From: Acidobacteriota bacterium
GTDB lineage: Bacteria; Acidobacteriota; Vicinamibacteria; Marinacidobacterales; Marinacidobacteraceae
DNA length: 36,526 bases
Direction of reading: 5' to 3'
Assembly (NCBI GenBank): GCA_022822745.1
Contig: JAJEAO010000112.1
Span: 1-36,526 of the forward strand
Of this stretch, positions 25,156 to 34,400 are shown piece by piece. The position numbers were made by a program, and so were the translations under genes. Each line of letters begins with the position of its first letter. Position 1 is the stretch's first letter. The notes under the pieces were generated by a model. That model saw only the letters and a list, made by a program, of their open reading frames with translations. It was not told where the DNA came from and ran no database searches.

Positions 25156-25626
25156 ATGTCCAGCCCCGCGAGAGTCCGCACCTGCCTCTGGTTCGACGGC
25201 GACGGCCATGAAGCCGCCCGCTTCTATGTCGGGCTGATCCCCGGCAGCTCCATCGAGAGCGAACGCCGGACGGGGCCGGACGGCCCGCCGCTGCTGGTGG
25301 ACTTCCACCTCGCCGGGGCCCCGTACACCGCCCTCAACGGGGGGCCCGAGTTCAGGCACTCCCCAGCGGCCTCCATCGCCGTCCTCACCCCCGACCAGGC
25401 GGAGACCGATCGTCTGTGGGACGCGCTCGTGGCGAACGGCGGCGAGGAGAGCCGCTGCGGATGGCTGGTGGACCGCTACGGCGTCTCCTGGCAGATCCTG
25501 CCCGAACCCGCCCTCCGCCTCCTCCACCACGAGGACGCCGAGGCCGCCGGACGCGCCTTCGAGGCGATGCTCACGATGAAGAAGCTGGACATCGCCGCGC
25601 TCGAAACCGCGTTCTCGGGCGACTGA
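25156..25626 (+). CDS. PhnB-like VOC-fold protein
   Basis: A 156-residue protein of the glyoxalase/bleomycin-resistance (VOC) superfamily, in the branch annotated as PhnB-like or 3-demethylubiquinone methyltransferase-like. The start reads VRTCLWFDGDGHEAARFYVGLIPGS, the family opening, and DRYGVSWQILPEPALRLL is the usual end of the fold. Such small proteins often act as dimers; no specific substrate is known. The ATG at 25156 is preferred over an in-frame ATG at 25072 because the VOC domain begins directly there. It is divergent from the membrane-protein gene. Confidence 0.82.
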   Translation: MSSPARVRTCLWFDGDGHEAARFYVGLIPGSSIESERRTGPDGPPLLVDFHLAGAPYTALNGGPEFRHSPAASIAVLTPDQAETDRLWDALVANGGEESRCGWLVDRYGVSWQILPEPALRLLHHEDAEAAGRAFEAMLTMKKLDIAALETAFSGD

Positions 25627-25642
25627 GGGACAGATACAACGC

Positions 25643-25695
25643 ATTTCCGTAACCTATCTGCGGAAATCAATGGAAAATCCGCAACTATGATGCGG
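25643..25695. promoter_or_regulatory. AT-rich block of interleaved inverted repeats
   Basis: In a very GC-rich window this short segment is AT-rich. Three inverted repeats share arms: ATTTCCG (25643-25649) with CGGAAAT (25661-25667); TGCGGA (25659-25664) with TCCGCA (25678-25683); CCGCA (25679-25683) with TGCGG (25691-25695). The half-site is repeatedly CCGCA/TGCGG. It sits before the remains of a DUF4143 gene and behaves like an operator or promoter for that gene. Function is inferred. Confidence 0.6.
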
Positions 25696-25734
25696 GTGTG
25701 ACCGAACTCGTGACGCATCCCTCCTCGCTGCCGC

Positions 25735-26389
25735 GACTTCTCGACCTTCGCCGGGATCCGGCTCGAAGTGCAGGCGGAGGGGCTGGTTCGGGGCATCGAG
25801 CCGTTCTCGCGTTTCCTGACCACCGCGGCCGCGAGCGCCGCCCAGCCGATCGTCTTCGAGGGGATCGCCTCCGACGCCCAGGCGCCGGCGCGGACGGTGA
25901 GGGAGTACTTCCACATCGTCGAGGAGACCCTGCTCGGACGGCTTCTCCCGCCGTTCTCACCCCGGCGGGCGAAGCGCAAGCCCGCCTCGCGCGCCAAGCT
26001 GTTCTTCTTCGATCCCGGGGTCGCCAATTCGCTGGCTTCGATGGGCCGGATCGCCCCCGTTCGGCCCGGCGCTCGAACAGCTTCTCTACTGCGAGCTGAC
26101 CGCGCGACTCGCGTACAGCCGCGACGACCGGCCGCTCACCTGGTGGAGGACGCGCGACGGGTCCGAAGTGGATTTCGTCGTCGGAGATGAAGTGGCCATC
26201 GAGGTCAAGGGGACCGGCTCGGTGGCGCGCCGCGATCTCACCGGGTTGCGCCGCCTGCACGAGGAGGCGCCGCTTCGCCGACGGATCCTCGTCTGCCGCG
26301 AACCCGCAGCCCGCATCGTGGACGGGATCCTCGTCCTGCCGGTCCGCGAGTTCCTCGCCCGCCTCTGGAGCGGTGAACTGCTCGAATGA
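25735..26389 (+). pseudogene. Broken C-terminal part of a DUF4143 AAA-type ATPase gene
   Basis: The encoded pieces match the C-terminal domain of DUF4143 ATPases: VQAEGLVRGIEPFSRFLTTA, then REYFHIVEETLLGRLLPPF and KLFFFDPGVANSLA, and after a frame change PFGPALEQLLYCELTARLAY and SEVDFVVGDEVAIEVKGTG. The switch from one forward frame to the next happens near 26054-26062, at a run of five C bases. The N-terminal nucleotide-binding domain with its P-loop is absent, so even without the frameshift the gene would be incomplete. The frameshift alone could be a sequencing error, but the missing N-terminus could not. Confidence 0.82.
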
Positions 26390-26406
26390 GGGTTCGGGGC
26401 GGCGAC

Positions 26407-27204
26407 TCAGAAGCCCCAGACGACGAGGAACTGCGGCAGGAACTCGTGGACGCCTTCCACGCTGAACTTGTTGCGCCACACCTGAAGCTCGGTTCCGATC
26501 AGGATCCGCCCGGAGTGACCCCAGAGGGTCTTGCCGATGTCGTAGCGGATCTGCGGCTGCAGCAGGACCATGTACGGCTGGCGGCCACCGGCCTCGATGT
26601 CCCGCGGCGTCTGCCACTCGCCGTGCCCCTCGACCGAGAAGGCATGTTCGCCCACCACGAAGGGCAGGGCCCAGTTGAAGTCCACGCCGAAGCGGCCGTC
26701 GCCCCGGGGCGCTCCTCCGCTCTCCAGGCCGCCACTCCGGTCCACCAGCCAGGTGAAGTCCAGGTTCGCGAAGGCGAAGGCGGGCAGATCGAGCGCGAGC
26801 CGCACCCCGGGAGCGAGCAGCGCCGCGCGCGGTTGCGCCGCCCAGTTCAACCCCCAGATGAGTCCCACATCGCGCACCGGGCCGAACGACAGGTCCGAGT
26901 CGGTCATCGCGCCCAGGCTGAAGGTCGAATACCACTCCAGGTACATGTCCCGGTTCGAGACCGGATCCTCGCAGCAGATCAGGTCCACGAAGAAGAAGTG
27001 GTCGCCGTGGCTCCAGCCGCTCGCGTGCTGAAGCGTGAAGGTGTGCTGGAAGCCCGGTGGGCTGAGCGCCCCGTCCACGACTGCCGATCCCCCCTGGTAC
27101 TGGAACTCGGTCCGGCTGAAGGTGACCTGGGCCTCCGCCGGCAGCGGCGCGCCGACGAGCGTCAGCAGGAGGATCGACGCGGATACAGCGGCTCGCAGGC
27201 TCAT
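26407..27204 (-). CDS. Tsx/DUF5020-like outer-membrane beta-barrel protein
   Basis: A 265-residue protein with a clear signal peptide (SASILLLTLVGAPLPAEAQ; cleavage near residue 26) and alternating hydrophobic strands ending in phenylalanine (FLVVWGF), as expected for an outer-membrane barrel. The final part, PQIRYDIGKTLWGHSGRILIG followed by NKFSVEGVHEF, resembles nucleoside-channel Tsx-like / DUF5020 proteins. The fold family is well supported; nucleoside transport is not. It is convergent with the DUF4143 remnant, and its upstream region (27205-27509) is filled with palindromic repeats. Confidence 0.8.
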   Translation of the reverse strand: MSLRAAVSASILLLTLVGAPLPAEAQVTFSRTEFQYQGGSAVVDGALSPPGFQHTFTLQHASGWSHGDHFFFVDLICCEDPVSNRDMYLEWYSTFSLGAMTDSDLSFGPVRDVGLIWGLNWAAQPRAALLAPGVRLALDLPAFAFANLDFTWLVDRSGGLESGGAPRGDGRFGVDFNWALPFVVGEHAFSVEGHGEWQTPRDIEAGGRQPYMVLLQPQIRYDIGKTLWGHSGRILIGTELQVWRNKFSVEGVHEFLPQFLVVWGF

Positions 27205-27225
27205 GACGCCGCGGATTCCATCACA

Positions 27226-27247
27226 TGCCGGCGCGCCCCGCCGGTGG
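27226..27247 (+). repeat. Palindromic repeat, short variant
   Basis: TGCCGGCGCGCCCCGCCGG with two further bases: a shortened relative of the 29-bp palindromic unit at 7515. It starts the 27205-27509 stretch, which has no gene that I can support and consists of these repeats and hairpins. Confidence 0.55.
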
Positions 27248-27274
27248 TATGGAGGCCCTCACCGGGAGAACCGG

Positions 27275-27302
27275 GGCGCTCCATAGAGTGCCGGCGCGCC
27301 GG
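27275..27302 (+). repeat. 28-bp direct repeat, first copy
   Basis: A 28-bp sequence beginning GGCGCTCCATAGAGTGCC and running into the palindrome CCGGCGCGCCGG. An identical copy lies at 27463-27490, 188 bases away. The end of the unit is shared with the dispersed palindromic family. Confidence 0.88.
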
Positions 27303-27381
27303 GCCGGTTCTCGCGGTAGCGGCCCAGCCCGGCACGGCGACACCCCGCACCACCCCACCTCGCCGTCCCCCTGCTGGAGCG

Positions 27382-27410
27382 TTGCCGGCGCGACGGGCTC
27401 CCGCCCGGCA
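27382..27410 (+). repeat. Palindromic repeat copy (one of the dispersed family)
   Basis: A 29-bp copy, TTGCCGGCGCGACGGG... ending GCCCGGCA, differing at two positions from the copies at 7515 and 34849. It is followed by GAGTACGCTGG, similar to the tail after the 7515 copy, indicating a longer family unit. Confidence 0.8.
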
Positions 27411-27447
27411 GCGAGTACGCTGGCGACGCCGAGCAGTAGCGAGAATT

Positions 27448-27465
27448 GCCACTCTGGAGAGTGGC
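27448..27465. other. Perfect short hairpin
   Basis: GCCACTCTGGAGAGTGGC: an 8-bp perfect stem with a two-base GG centre, immediately before the second 28-bp direct repeat. No T-run follows, so a simple intrinsic terminator is unlikely; it may be part of the repeat element. Confidence 0.75.
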
Positions 27466-27490
27466 GCTCCATAGAGTGCCGGCGCGCCGG
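27463..27490 (+). repeat. 28-bp direct repeat, second copy
   Basis: Identical to 27275-27302. The two copies bracket the palindromic copy at 27382 and the hairpin at 27448, suggesting a composite repeat element or a duplication. Confidence 0.88.
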
Positions 27491-27509
27491 ATCCCGCCGC
27501 TCCTCTCGG

Positions 27510-27792
27510 TCAGGGACCAGCCGGCCCCCCGGCCCGCGTCAGCCGGCGCCTCGCTTCCCTCAGGACGGCGGCGTCCATCTGTTCGATCGACACGGGTTCG
27601 CCAGTCCAGCGCAGACATCCGCGGACCTCTTCGATTCGGGTGGAGTCGATAAGCGGTTCACGCCGGAACAGAACGCCCTCGGGCCGCTTTTCCACGATCA
27701 ACCGTGCAGCCGAGCTCGGTTCGGATCGCCTTCGGCAGGACGACCTGCCCCCTGGACGAAACGGTCGTTCTGAGGGGAGCGGGGACGGGCAT
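27510..27792 (-). pseudogene. Frameshifted AbrB/MazE-type antitoxin gene
   Basis: Translation from ATG 27792 (minus strand) gives an AbrB swapped-hairpin DNA-binding start, LRTTVSSRGQVVLPKAIRTE, but that frame then leaves the family. The other minus frame, from about 27708 down to the stop at 27510, continues the expected antitoxin: RLIVEKRPEGVLFRREPL, then RGCLRWTGEPVSIEQMDAAV. The break lies near 27700-27712, where a few bases seem lost. The family's usual partner, a PIN-domain toxin gene directly downstream, is absent; palindromic repeats lie there instead. It follows the helicase gene by 64 bases on the same strand. Confidence 0.78.
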
Positions 27793-27856
27793 CGGAGATC
27801 TCCGGGAACGAAACACAGGATCTCGTATCCGGGGAGCCCTTGCCGCCGGGCGAGTC

Positions 27857-30800
27857 TCACGAAGGTGCTTCGGCGCGCGCCAGCAGATCCTTCAGCGCGT
27901 AGTTCACGCTGGTCGCCCCGAAGTCGGGCTCCCGGTCGAACGGACGCCGCAGGTAACGCACGGTCTCGCCGCCGCCCTCGTCGAACACGACGAGCGCCAG
28001 GATGAAGCTCTCGGGCTTGTTCAGCGCGGTGAGCACCTCGTTCCGGGTCACGGTCACGGTGTCCGCGCTCGCCACCCGGCCCTTGACCTCGATGAACCGG
28101 AGCCGACCCGACTTCGGATCCGTGCTCTCCACGTCGTAGCCGAGCTGCTCCAGTTCCCGATCCACCGGGCGGAACCCGAGCCGGCGTTCGACAGCCATGA
28201 CCGTGGTCCGGGCGCGTTCGGCCGAGGCCTGGGTGTCCATCGGCCGTTCCGGAGGCGTCGGCTCGCCGCGGAGCTCCCGGAGCAGCCCCGCCGGGACGAC
28301 GACGAACCCGCCGGTCACGACCGGGGATCCGGGAGCGATCCGCTCCTCGGCCTCCAGCTCCGCGAGGCGAGTCTTCATCCGCCGCTCCAGGTCGTCGGCG
28401 GTGCGCCGGGCCTGCAGCCAGTGGAGGCGCGCGACCCGCTTCCCGGCCCGCTCCTCGTCCCGCAGCTCCACCGCCCGCCGGTCCCAGTGGGAGATCTCCC
28501 GCGTGAGGCGCTCGCGGACCTTGTCCGCCGTCTTGCGGATCCGGGCGACCGAGGTGGAGAGCACTTCGCCCACGTGCTCCGGGACCGCCTCTGCGATCGC
28601 GTGGCTGCGGGCGCGGGCGCGAAGGCCTTCGCGGATCCAGCGGCACTCCGGGCGGCCGAGCAGCTCCGCGGCGGAGGGTTCATCGGACCCCAGCGGCCGG
28701 AAATCCAGATGCGGGGCCGGCCCCGCCTTCCACGCCTCCTTCCGGGTGAGTTCCACGGACAGCATCCGCTTGCTCAGGACTCGCGGCTCGCGCCCTCTCA
28801 CCCGACCGGCGCGCACTTCGTGGGAGAGCGTGAGAACGACGCGCGGCTCGGTACCGGGATCGCTCTCGTCCACCAGCACCGCGCCGCGCTGAAGCAGCCC
28901 CCCGTACTCCCGCCCCGTCCAGGCGACGACGGCGTCCAGCAGCGGATGCCCGGGAGCGAGGAACTCGGCGCGCGGCCGGCCGCGCACAACGAGGCGTTCC
29001 TTGTCGAAGGCCACCCGCTCATAGCGGGTCACGACCGGCTTGCGGCGCCCGCTGCCGAGGCTCCGGCCCAGGTCTCGGACCTCGGCCGGAACCTGGGTGA
29101 TCTGCCAACGACCGGTTTCGCGAGGCCGCAGCGCGCCGCGTGCTCGGGGCAGAGCCGCCCGGAAGAACGAGCCGATGTGGTGCGGCTGGAGCTTTCGCGC
29201 CTCCGCCCGCTCCATCTCCGCCCGCAACGCCGCGATGCGGGAGGTGTCCATCGTTTCGGAGGCGAGACCGGCGGTGCGGAGCAGCTCCCGAATCCGCTCC
29301 ACGTCCACCGCCCCCTCGATCACCCGGACCTGGCGTTCCCGGACATCGGCGCGGAAGCCGTAGCGAACCGCCGCGATCAGCAGATCCCGCAGCGGCTTCC
29401 CGTCGAACTCCAGCTCGCCGAGAACATCGAATACCTGCCCTCCGAGCGCCTTGCGCGCCTGCTCCAGCTTCACCAGCAGGCGCTCGTACACCGCGCCCTC
29501 CCGCGTGTCCGTCGCCACCAGGTTCCAGAGATGACAGACCTCGCTCTGCCCGATCCGGTGGATTCGCCCGAACCGCTGCTCCAGCCGGTTGGGATTCCAC
29601 GGCAGGTCGTAGTTCACCATCAGGTGCGCCCGTTGCAGGTTGATGCCCTCTCCGGCGGCATCAGTCGCGAGCAGCACCCGCACTTCCGGGTCGTTCAGGA
29701 ACCGTTCCTGCGCCTCCCGCCGCGCATCCCGGTTCATTCCGCCGTGGATCTGCGCGACCGCCTGCGGACGGCCGAACCGGGTCGCGATCCGCTGGCGCAG
29801 CGCGTCGAGCGTCGCACGGTGCTCGGTGAACAGAACCAGTTTCTGCTTCGGGGAGGCCTTCGGCGGCGGGATCTCGCCCGCGCCGTAGGGGACCGGCTCC
29901 TCCCCCGCGCCCTCGAACGCACCCGGCGTGAACACCTCGTCGAGCAGGCGGCGGAGCTCGCTCCACTTGGTGTCCTGTCCGCTCCGGACGAGGGCCGCGG
30001 CCTGGCTCTCCAGCCTTCGCAAGGTCGCGATCTCGCCCTCGAGCTCCTTCACTGTCTTCGCTGCGGTGGCCTGATCGAGGACCCGGTCCTCCTCGGCCTC
30101 GATCTCCTCTTCGGGGAACTCGTCGAGTTCCTCGACGAAATCCCTGGCGACGTCCCGCACCCGGTCGGCGCGCAGGCGCCCGGAACTCTGGACCTCCCGG
30201 CGCTGCTCGTCGAGCCGCTGCCGCCGGCGCCGAAGCGAGGAGTGGATGGCTTCCGGCGACGATGCGAGCCGGCGCTGCAGCACGGTCAGCGCAAAGCCGA
30301 CGGTACGTCTCCGGCCCGGGTTCGCCACTTGCTCGGCGCGGGCGAACTCGTCCCGCACATAGCGGGTGACGGCTTCGTAGAGGTTGCTCTCCGCGCCGCT
30401 CAGCTCGTAGGACACCGTGTGAGCGATACGCTCGGGGAACAGCGGGCGGCCGTCGAAGCGGAGCAGCTTCTCCTTGACCATCCGGCGCATCAGATCGGTG
30501 GCGTCCACCCGTCCCGAATGTCGCCCCGGTTTGCCGTGGAAGCGGTTCTCGTCGAGAAGCCGCAGGAAGAGCTGGAAGTTCTCCTCGATCCCCGAGTGCG
30601 GCGTCGCCGTCATCAGGAGGAAGTGCCGCGTGATTCGCGACAGGATGCGGCCGAGCTTGTAGCGCTTCGTCGTCTTGATCTCGTGGCCGAAGTAGTGGGC
30701 CGACATCTTGTGCGCCTCGTCGCAGATAACGAGGTCGTAGCTGCAGTCCTGCGCTTCGAGCTGTCGCTGGAGGTCCTCGTTCCGCGCCAGCATGTCGAGC

Positions 30801-31408
30801 CGCGCGATGCCGAGCGGCGTGTCGAGGAACCAGTTGCCGCTGATCGCGGTCTGCGCCTTGTCACGGGTGAGGATGTCGAACGGGAGGCGGAACTTCCGGT
30901 CCAGCTCGTCCTGCCACTGTTCGACCAGCGCGCCCGGGCAGACGACGAGGCAGCGCTCCACGTCCTTCCGCGCGATCAGCTCGCGGATCAGGAGTCCCGC
31001 CATGATCGTCTTCCCGGCCCCGGGGTCGTCGGCGAGCAGGAACCGCAGCGGTTGCCTCGGGAGCATGTCCTCGTAAACCGCCGTGATCTGGTGGGGCAGG
31101 GGCTCCACCTCCGAGGTCTGGATCGCGAGCAGCGGGTCGTAGAGGTGGGCGAGACGGATGCGCTCGGCCTCGGCGGCGAGGCGGAAGTCCGCCCCGTCGG
31201 CGTCAAACGGAAACGCAGGCTCCTCCCTGAGCAGGCCGAGTTTCGGTTCGTCGGCGCGGTAGAGCACCCGCTCGTCGAGCCGGCCGTCGCCGTCCCGAAA
31301 GACGAGGGTCAGTGCGTCCGATCCGTGCCACTCGACGCTCACGACGGTGGCGGCGCCGGCGGTCAGGCCGGTGACGCTCGCGCCGCGGCGCAGATCCTCC
31401 AGCTTCAT
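27857..31408 (-). CDS. SNF2-like helicase with DUF3883 C-terminal domain
   Basis: A 1183-residue superfamily-2 helicase. Walker A is DDPGAGKT (about 127-134), Walker B DEAH at 230-233, motif III TATPHSG (about 267-273). The second RecA-like domain holds LFTEHRATLD, LLATDAAGEGINLQ and RLEQRFGRIHRIGQ. A long region of unknown fold and a coiled coil follow, and the C-terminus (about 1065-1160) is a DUF3883-type domain with FIEVKGR, resembling PD-(D/E)xK-like NO VEIN domains. It lies 16 bases after the DUF499 ATPase gene in one operon with the methyltransferase. In such defence-type sets the helicase is thought to move along DNA and may cleave or remodel it. No clear ribosome-binding site precedes the ATG. 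Confidence 0.88.
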   Translation of the reverse strand: MKLEDLRRGASVTGLTAGAATVVSVEWHGSDALTLVFRDGDGRLDERVLYRADEPKLGLLREEPAFPFDADGADFRLAAEAERIRLAHLYDPLLAIQTSEVEPLPHQITAVYEDMLPRQPLRFLLADDPGAGKTIMAGLLIRELIARKDVERCLVVCPGALVEQWQDELDRKFRLPFDILTRDKAQTAISGNWFLDTPLGIARLDMLARNEDLQRQLEAQDCSYDLVICDEAHKMSAHYFGHEIKTTKRYKLGRILSRITRHFLLMTATPHSGIEENFQLFLRLLDENRFHGKPGRHSGRVDATDLMRRMVKEKLLRFDGRPLFPERIAHTVSYELSGAESNLYEAVTRYVRDEFARAEQVANPGRRRTVGFALTVLQRRLASSPEAIHSSLRRRRQRLDEQRREVQSSGRLRADRVRDVARDFVEELDEFPEEEIEAEEDRVLDQATAAKTVKELEGEIATLRRLESQAAALVRSGQDTKWSELRRLLDEVFTPGAFEGAGEEPVPYGAGEIPPPKASPKQKLVLFTEHRATLDALRQRIATRFGRPQAVAQIHGGMNRDARREAQERFLNDPEVRVLLATDAAGEGINLQRAHLMVNYDLPWNPNRLEQRFGRIHRIGQSEVCHLWNLVATDTREGAVYERLLVKLEQARKALGGQVFDVLGELEFDGKPLRDLLIAAVRYGFRADVRERQVRVIEGAVDVERIRELLRTAGLASETMDTSRIAALRAEMERAEARKLQPHHIGSFFRAALPRARGALRPRETGRWQITQVPAEVRDLGRSLGSGRRKPVVTRYERVAFDKERLVVRGRPRAEFLAPGHPLLDAVVAWTGREYGGLLQRGAVLVDESDPGTEPRVVLTLSHEVRAGRVRGREPRVLSKRMLSVELTRKEAWKAGPAPHLDFRPLGSDEPSAAELLGRPECRWIREGLRARARSHAIAEAVPEHVGEVLSTSVARIRKTADKVRERLTREISHWDRRAVELRDEERAGKRVARLHWLQARRTADDLERRMKTRLAELEAEERIAPGSPVVTGGFVVVPAGLLRELRGEPTPPERPMDTQASAERARTTVMAVERRLGFRPVDRELEQLGYDVESTDPKSGRLRFIEVKGRVASADTVTVTRNEVLTALNKPESFILALVVFDEGGGETVRYLRRPFDREPDFGATSVNYALKDLLARAEAPS

Positions 31409-31424
31409 CGGGGCGGGGGGTGGA

Positions 31425-34400
31425 TCAGTCCGGTTCGAAGCCGTGGGATGCGAACTTCAGGGACTCGCTGTTCTCGCGCACGATCCGGACGACCCGGTCG
31501 GGGAAGCCCGAGCGTCGGCTCGCTTCGATCTCCAGAGTGACGGTCACGTCGGCGCCGCTCAGCGCGGTGAGGTGCTGGAGGATCTCCGCCCCGATGTCGG
31601 AGGCGCCGGCGCCGAGTCGGACGGGATCGAGTTTCACCGAGCCGAAGTACCGCCGAACCGGGCGCGGACGTGGCGTCGGCGGGTCGTCGGGTGGTATCGG
31701 GTCGGGTGGTATCGGGTCGGGCGGTATCGGGTCCGTCGTGACAGGCTCTGGCGGTGGTTGCGCTGCCCGAGGGTGGACGAGGAGCCCCTTCGAGTCTTCC
31801 GTGACTCGCATCACCGCCCCGGCGTTGAGGCCGACGTAGCGCTGCTCATCCTCGTCGTAGTCCTCGGCCCAGGCGAACCCGTCCGTTTTCCACGAGAGCG
31901 ACCCGAGCCCGCGCGAGATCGTCTCGGCGAGCACCTGCGGTCCCGCGACCCGGGGCAGCTCGAGGAGACTCGCGTAGTAGCCCATCAGCTTGCCGATCGC
32001 GACGTGGTCTCCGTCCCATAGAGGCACTTGGTCCATTTCACGCCGGAGCATGGAGGGTCCGAGCTCGGGGATCAGCAGCTCGTCCTTCTTTGCTCGCGTG
32101 GCGACCCGTTCGACGAGTCCACCGCCGCCGCGCAGGGGGAGGCGCTCCCACCGGATCTTCGCGCCCGCCTTCGCCTTGCCGGGCGCGAGCAACCACGAAT
32201 AGGCCTCGGCGAGCTGCGAGTCCACCTGACCGCCGGCGGCCTTGTGGCGGTTGCGGGCCTGGGAAACCTGCGACGGTTGCAGATCCAGCCGGTCCCGTTC
32301 CTCGACGATCGACTTCCACGCCAGCATCCGCCTCGTGGCCTGGGCCAGATCGTCCCACCGCTGCCTGTCGGCGGCGAGGAACAGCAGGGCGTTCTGGAAC
32401 TCGCGCGGTCCGTTGCCGCGCTTCTCGAGGATCTCGCTTGCCGCCGCGACGGCCGGGCTGGGGCCGCTACCACGCTGGTGGGGCGAGTTGCCCGAGAGGA
32501 TCACCAGCCGGACCTCCCTCTGGTCGGGCACATCGCCGGTGTCCCGCGGGGCGACGTGCACCCCGGCAAAGGCGCCGCGACGCTTCGCCTCGTCTCGAAG
32601 GCGGCGCTCGATCTCCTGCGCGATCTTGTCGTCGCTGACGTCCAGCGCCCGGTCGCGAGCCAGCTTCGTGACCGTGGGCTGGGTCGCGTACCAGTAACGG
32701 CTCCCGTCCGCGTAGAGGTAGGTGCCGCCGTCGGCGAGCTTCCGCAGCGCATCCTGATACACCGCCGTCTTCTGCCCCGGCATCGCGCACCCGAGCCGGA
32801 TGCGCCGGGCCTCGATGCCGCGCTGCGCCGCCTTCTGCTTGGGCGCGGAGCCGAGGAAGATGGTCCGCGCCACCTTGCGCGCAGCGCGGACCCGGCCGAA
32901 GGCGGCGTTCGCCTCGTCGGTCCGGACCGGGAGCGCGGTCGTCCCTTCCACATCCTGATCGAGGATGGAGTCCCACGGGTCGCTGAGATAGCGCATCAAC
33001 TCGGATCTCACCGGGCCCGGATCGAGCGGGACCATGGACGGGAGGACGAGCGGGCTCTGGTCGTTCGATTCCCAGAGCGCGTGGACGACGCCCGCCATGA
33101 GGCGCAGCACGCCGCGGGTCCGCTGGAAGCGCAGGAGAGAGGCCCAGTCCTCGTAGAGCCGGTCGAACACCTCCGGATGGATCGGGTAGGCCGCCTCGAT
33201 CCGCTCCCGGTAGGCCGCTTCGCCGCAGGCGGCGGGAAAGGCGGTCCGGTTCTTCCGGTAGAAGCCGGAGAATGCCCGCGCCGTCTGATCGCGGTGCTTG
33301 AAGCGATGCGCGGGCATCGTCTGGAACAGCCGGCGACGGACGATCTCGAAGCCCTCCTCCGAGGTCGCGGGCTTCCACGAGGAGGCCACCCGGCCCAGCA
33401 CGTTGCGGAGCCGATCGAGCGCCTGCCGCCCCCGAATCCCCCCGACTTCCTCGTCCATCGAATCGGCAGAATTCGAACTCGACCGATCGCTGTCGCTGGA
33501 AGCGGGCAGGGAGACGACGAGCAGGCAGTTCCCGACCTGTTTCACCGACTCGGTCAGGTTCTGCGCGAACGAGAACTGCGTCTCGAACGTGCCGGCCGGC
33601 AGGACGTCGGAGCGGTCTTCGAGCTGACGCGCGTAGGCGACCCATTCGTCCACCAGGATGAGCACCGGAGCATGGTGGTGGAGCAGGGCGCCGAGCGCCG
33701 AGCCCGGGTTCGTGGCGCGCTGGTCGTCGGTGCGTATCCGCGCGTAGGCCTCGGCGCCGCCGAGCTGCCAGGCGATTTCGCCCCATAGCGTCCGCACGCC
33801 CGTGCCATCCGGCTTGCGATCCGGGCGACCGGGCGAGACGCGGTTGCCCACGAGGACGACCCGCTTCACATTCGGTGGCAGCGCCGAGACGCCCGCATCC
33901 CGGAGCACGTCCTCCACGCCGGCGAGGCTGGTCACCGGCGTCCCGGAGAACAGGTGGTAGAGCGCCAGCATCGAGTGGGTCTTGCCGCCGCCGAAGTTCG
34001 TCTGGAGGTCCACGACCGGGTCGCCTCCGGTCCCGGCGAGTCGCTGGGCCGCTCCGCCGAGCAGGCCCCGGAGCCCTGCTGTCAGATGGGTCCGCCGGAA
34101 GAACTGGGCTGGATCGGCGTACTCCGAACCGGCGCGTTCCGGATCGGTGTGAACGGCGTGGAGATCGGCGGCGAACTGCGCCTCCTGGAAGCGCCCCTGG
34201 AAGACGTCCTCGTGGGGCGTGATGACCTCGCGCCACGGTTTCAGGCCCTCGACGGGTTCCTCGGCAGCGCGGGCCTTCCGCTTGCGCCGCTGGTCAGCGA
34301 CCCGCGCCCGCTCCTCGTAGCTCAGTCGGAGCAGCTCCTCCTTCATGGAGCGAAGCACAGGCGCCTGCTTCGCGGAGACGTTGCGGAGAAGGATCTCCGC

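Noticed and set aside
27448-27465. Intrinsic terminator
   Set aside because: The stem is perfect, but only a GG pair lies between the arms, no T-run follows on either strand, and the hairpin abuts a direct repeat.
27704-31540. A more than 1200-codon open frame on the + strand opposite the helicase gene
   Set aside because: The opposite strand carries all helicase motifs in order. The + frame product is repetitive Arg/Pro/Leu/Glu with no domain; it is open because stop codons are rare at this GC content.
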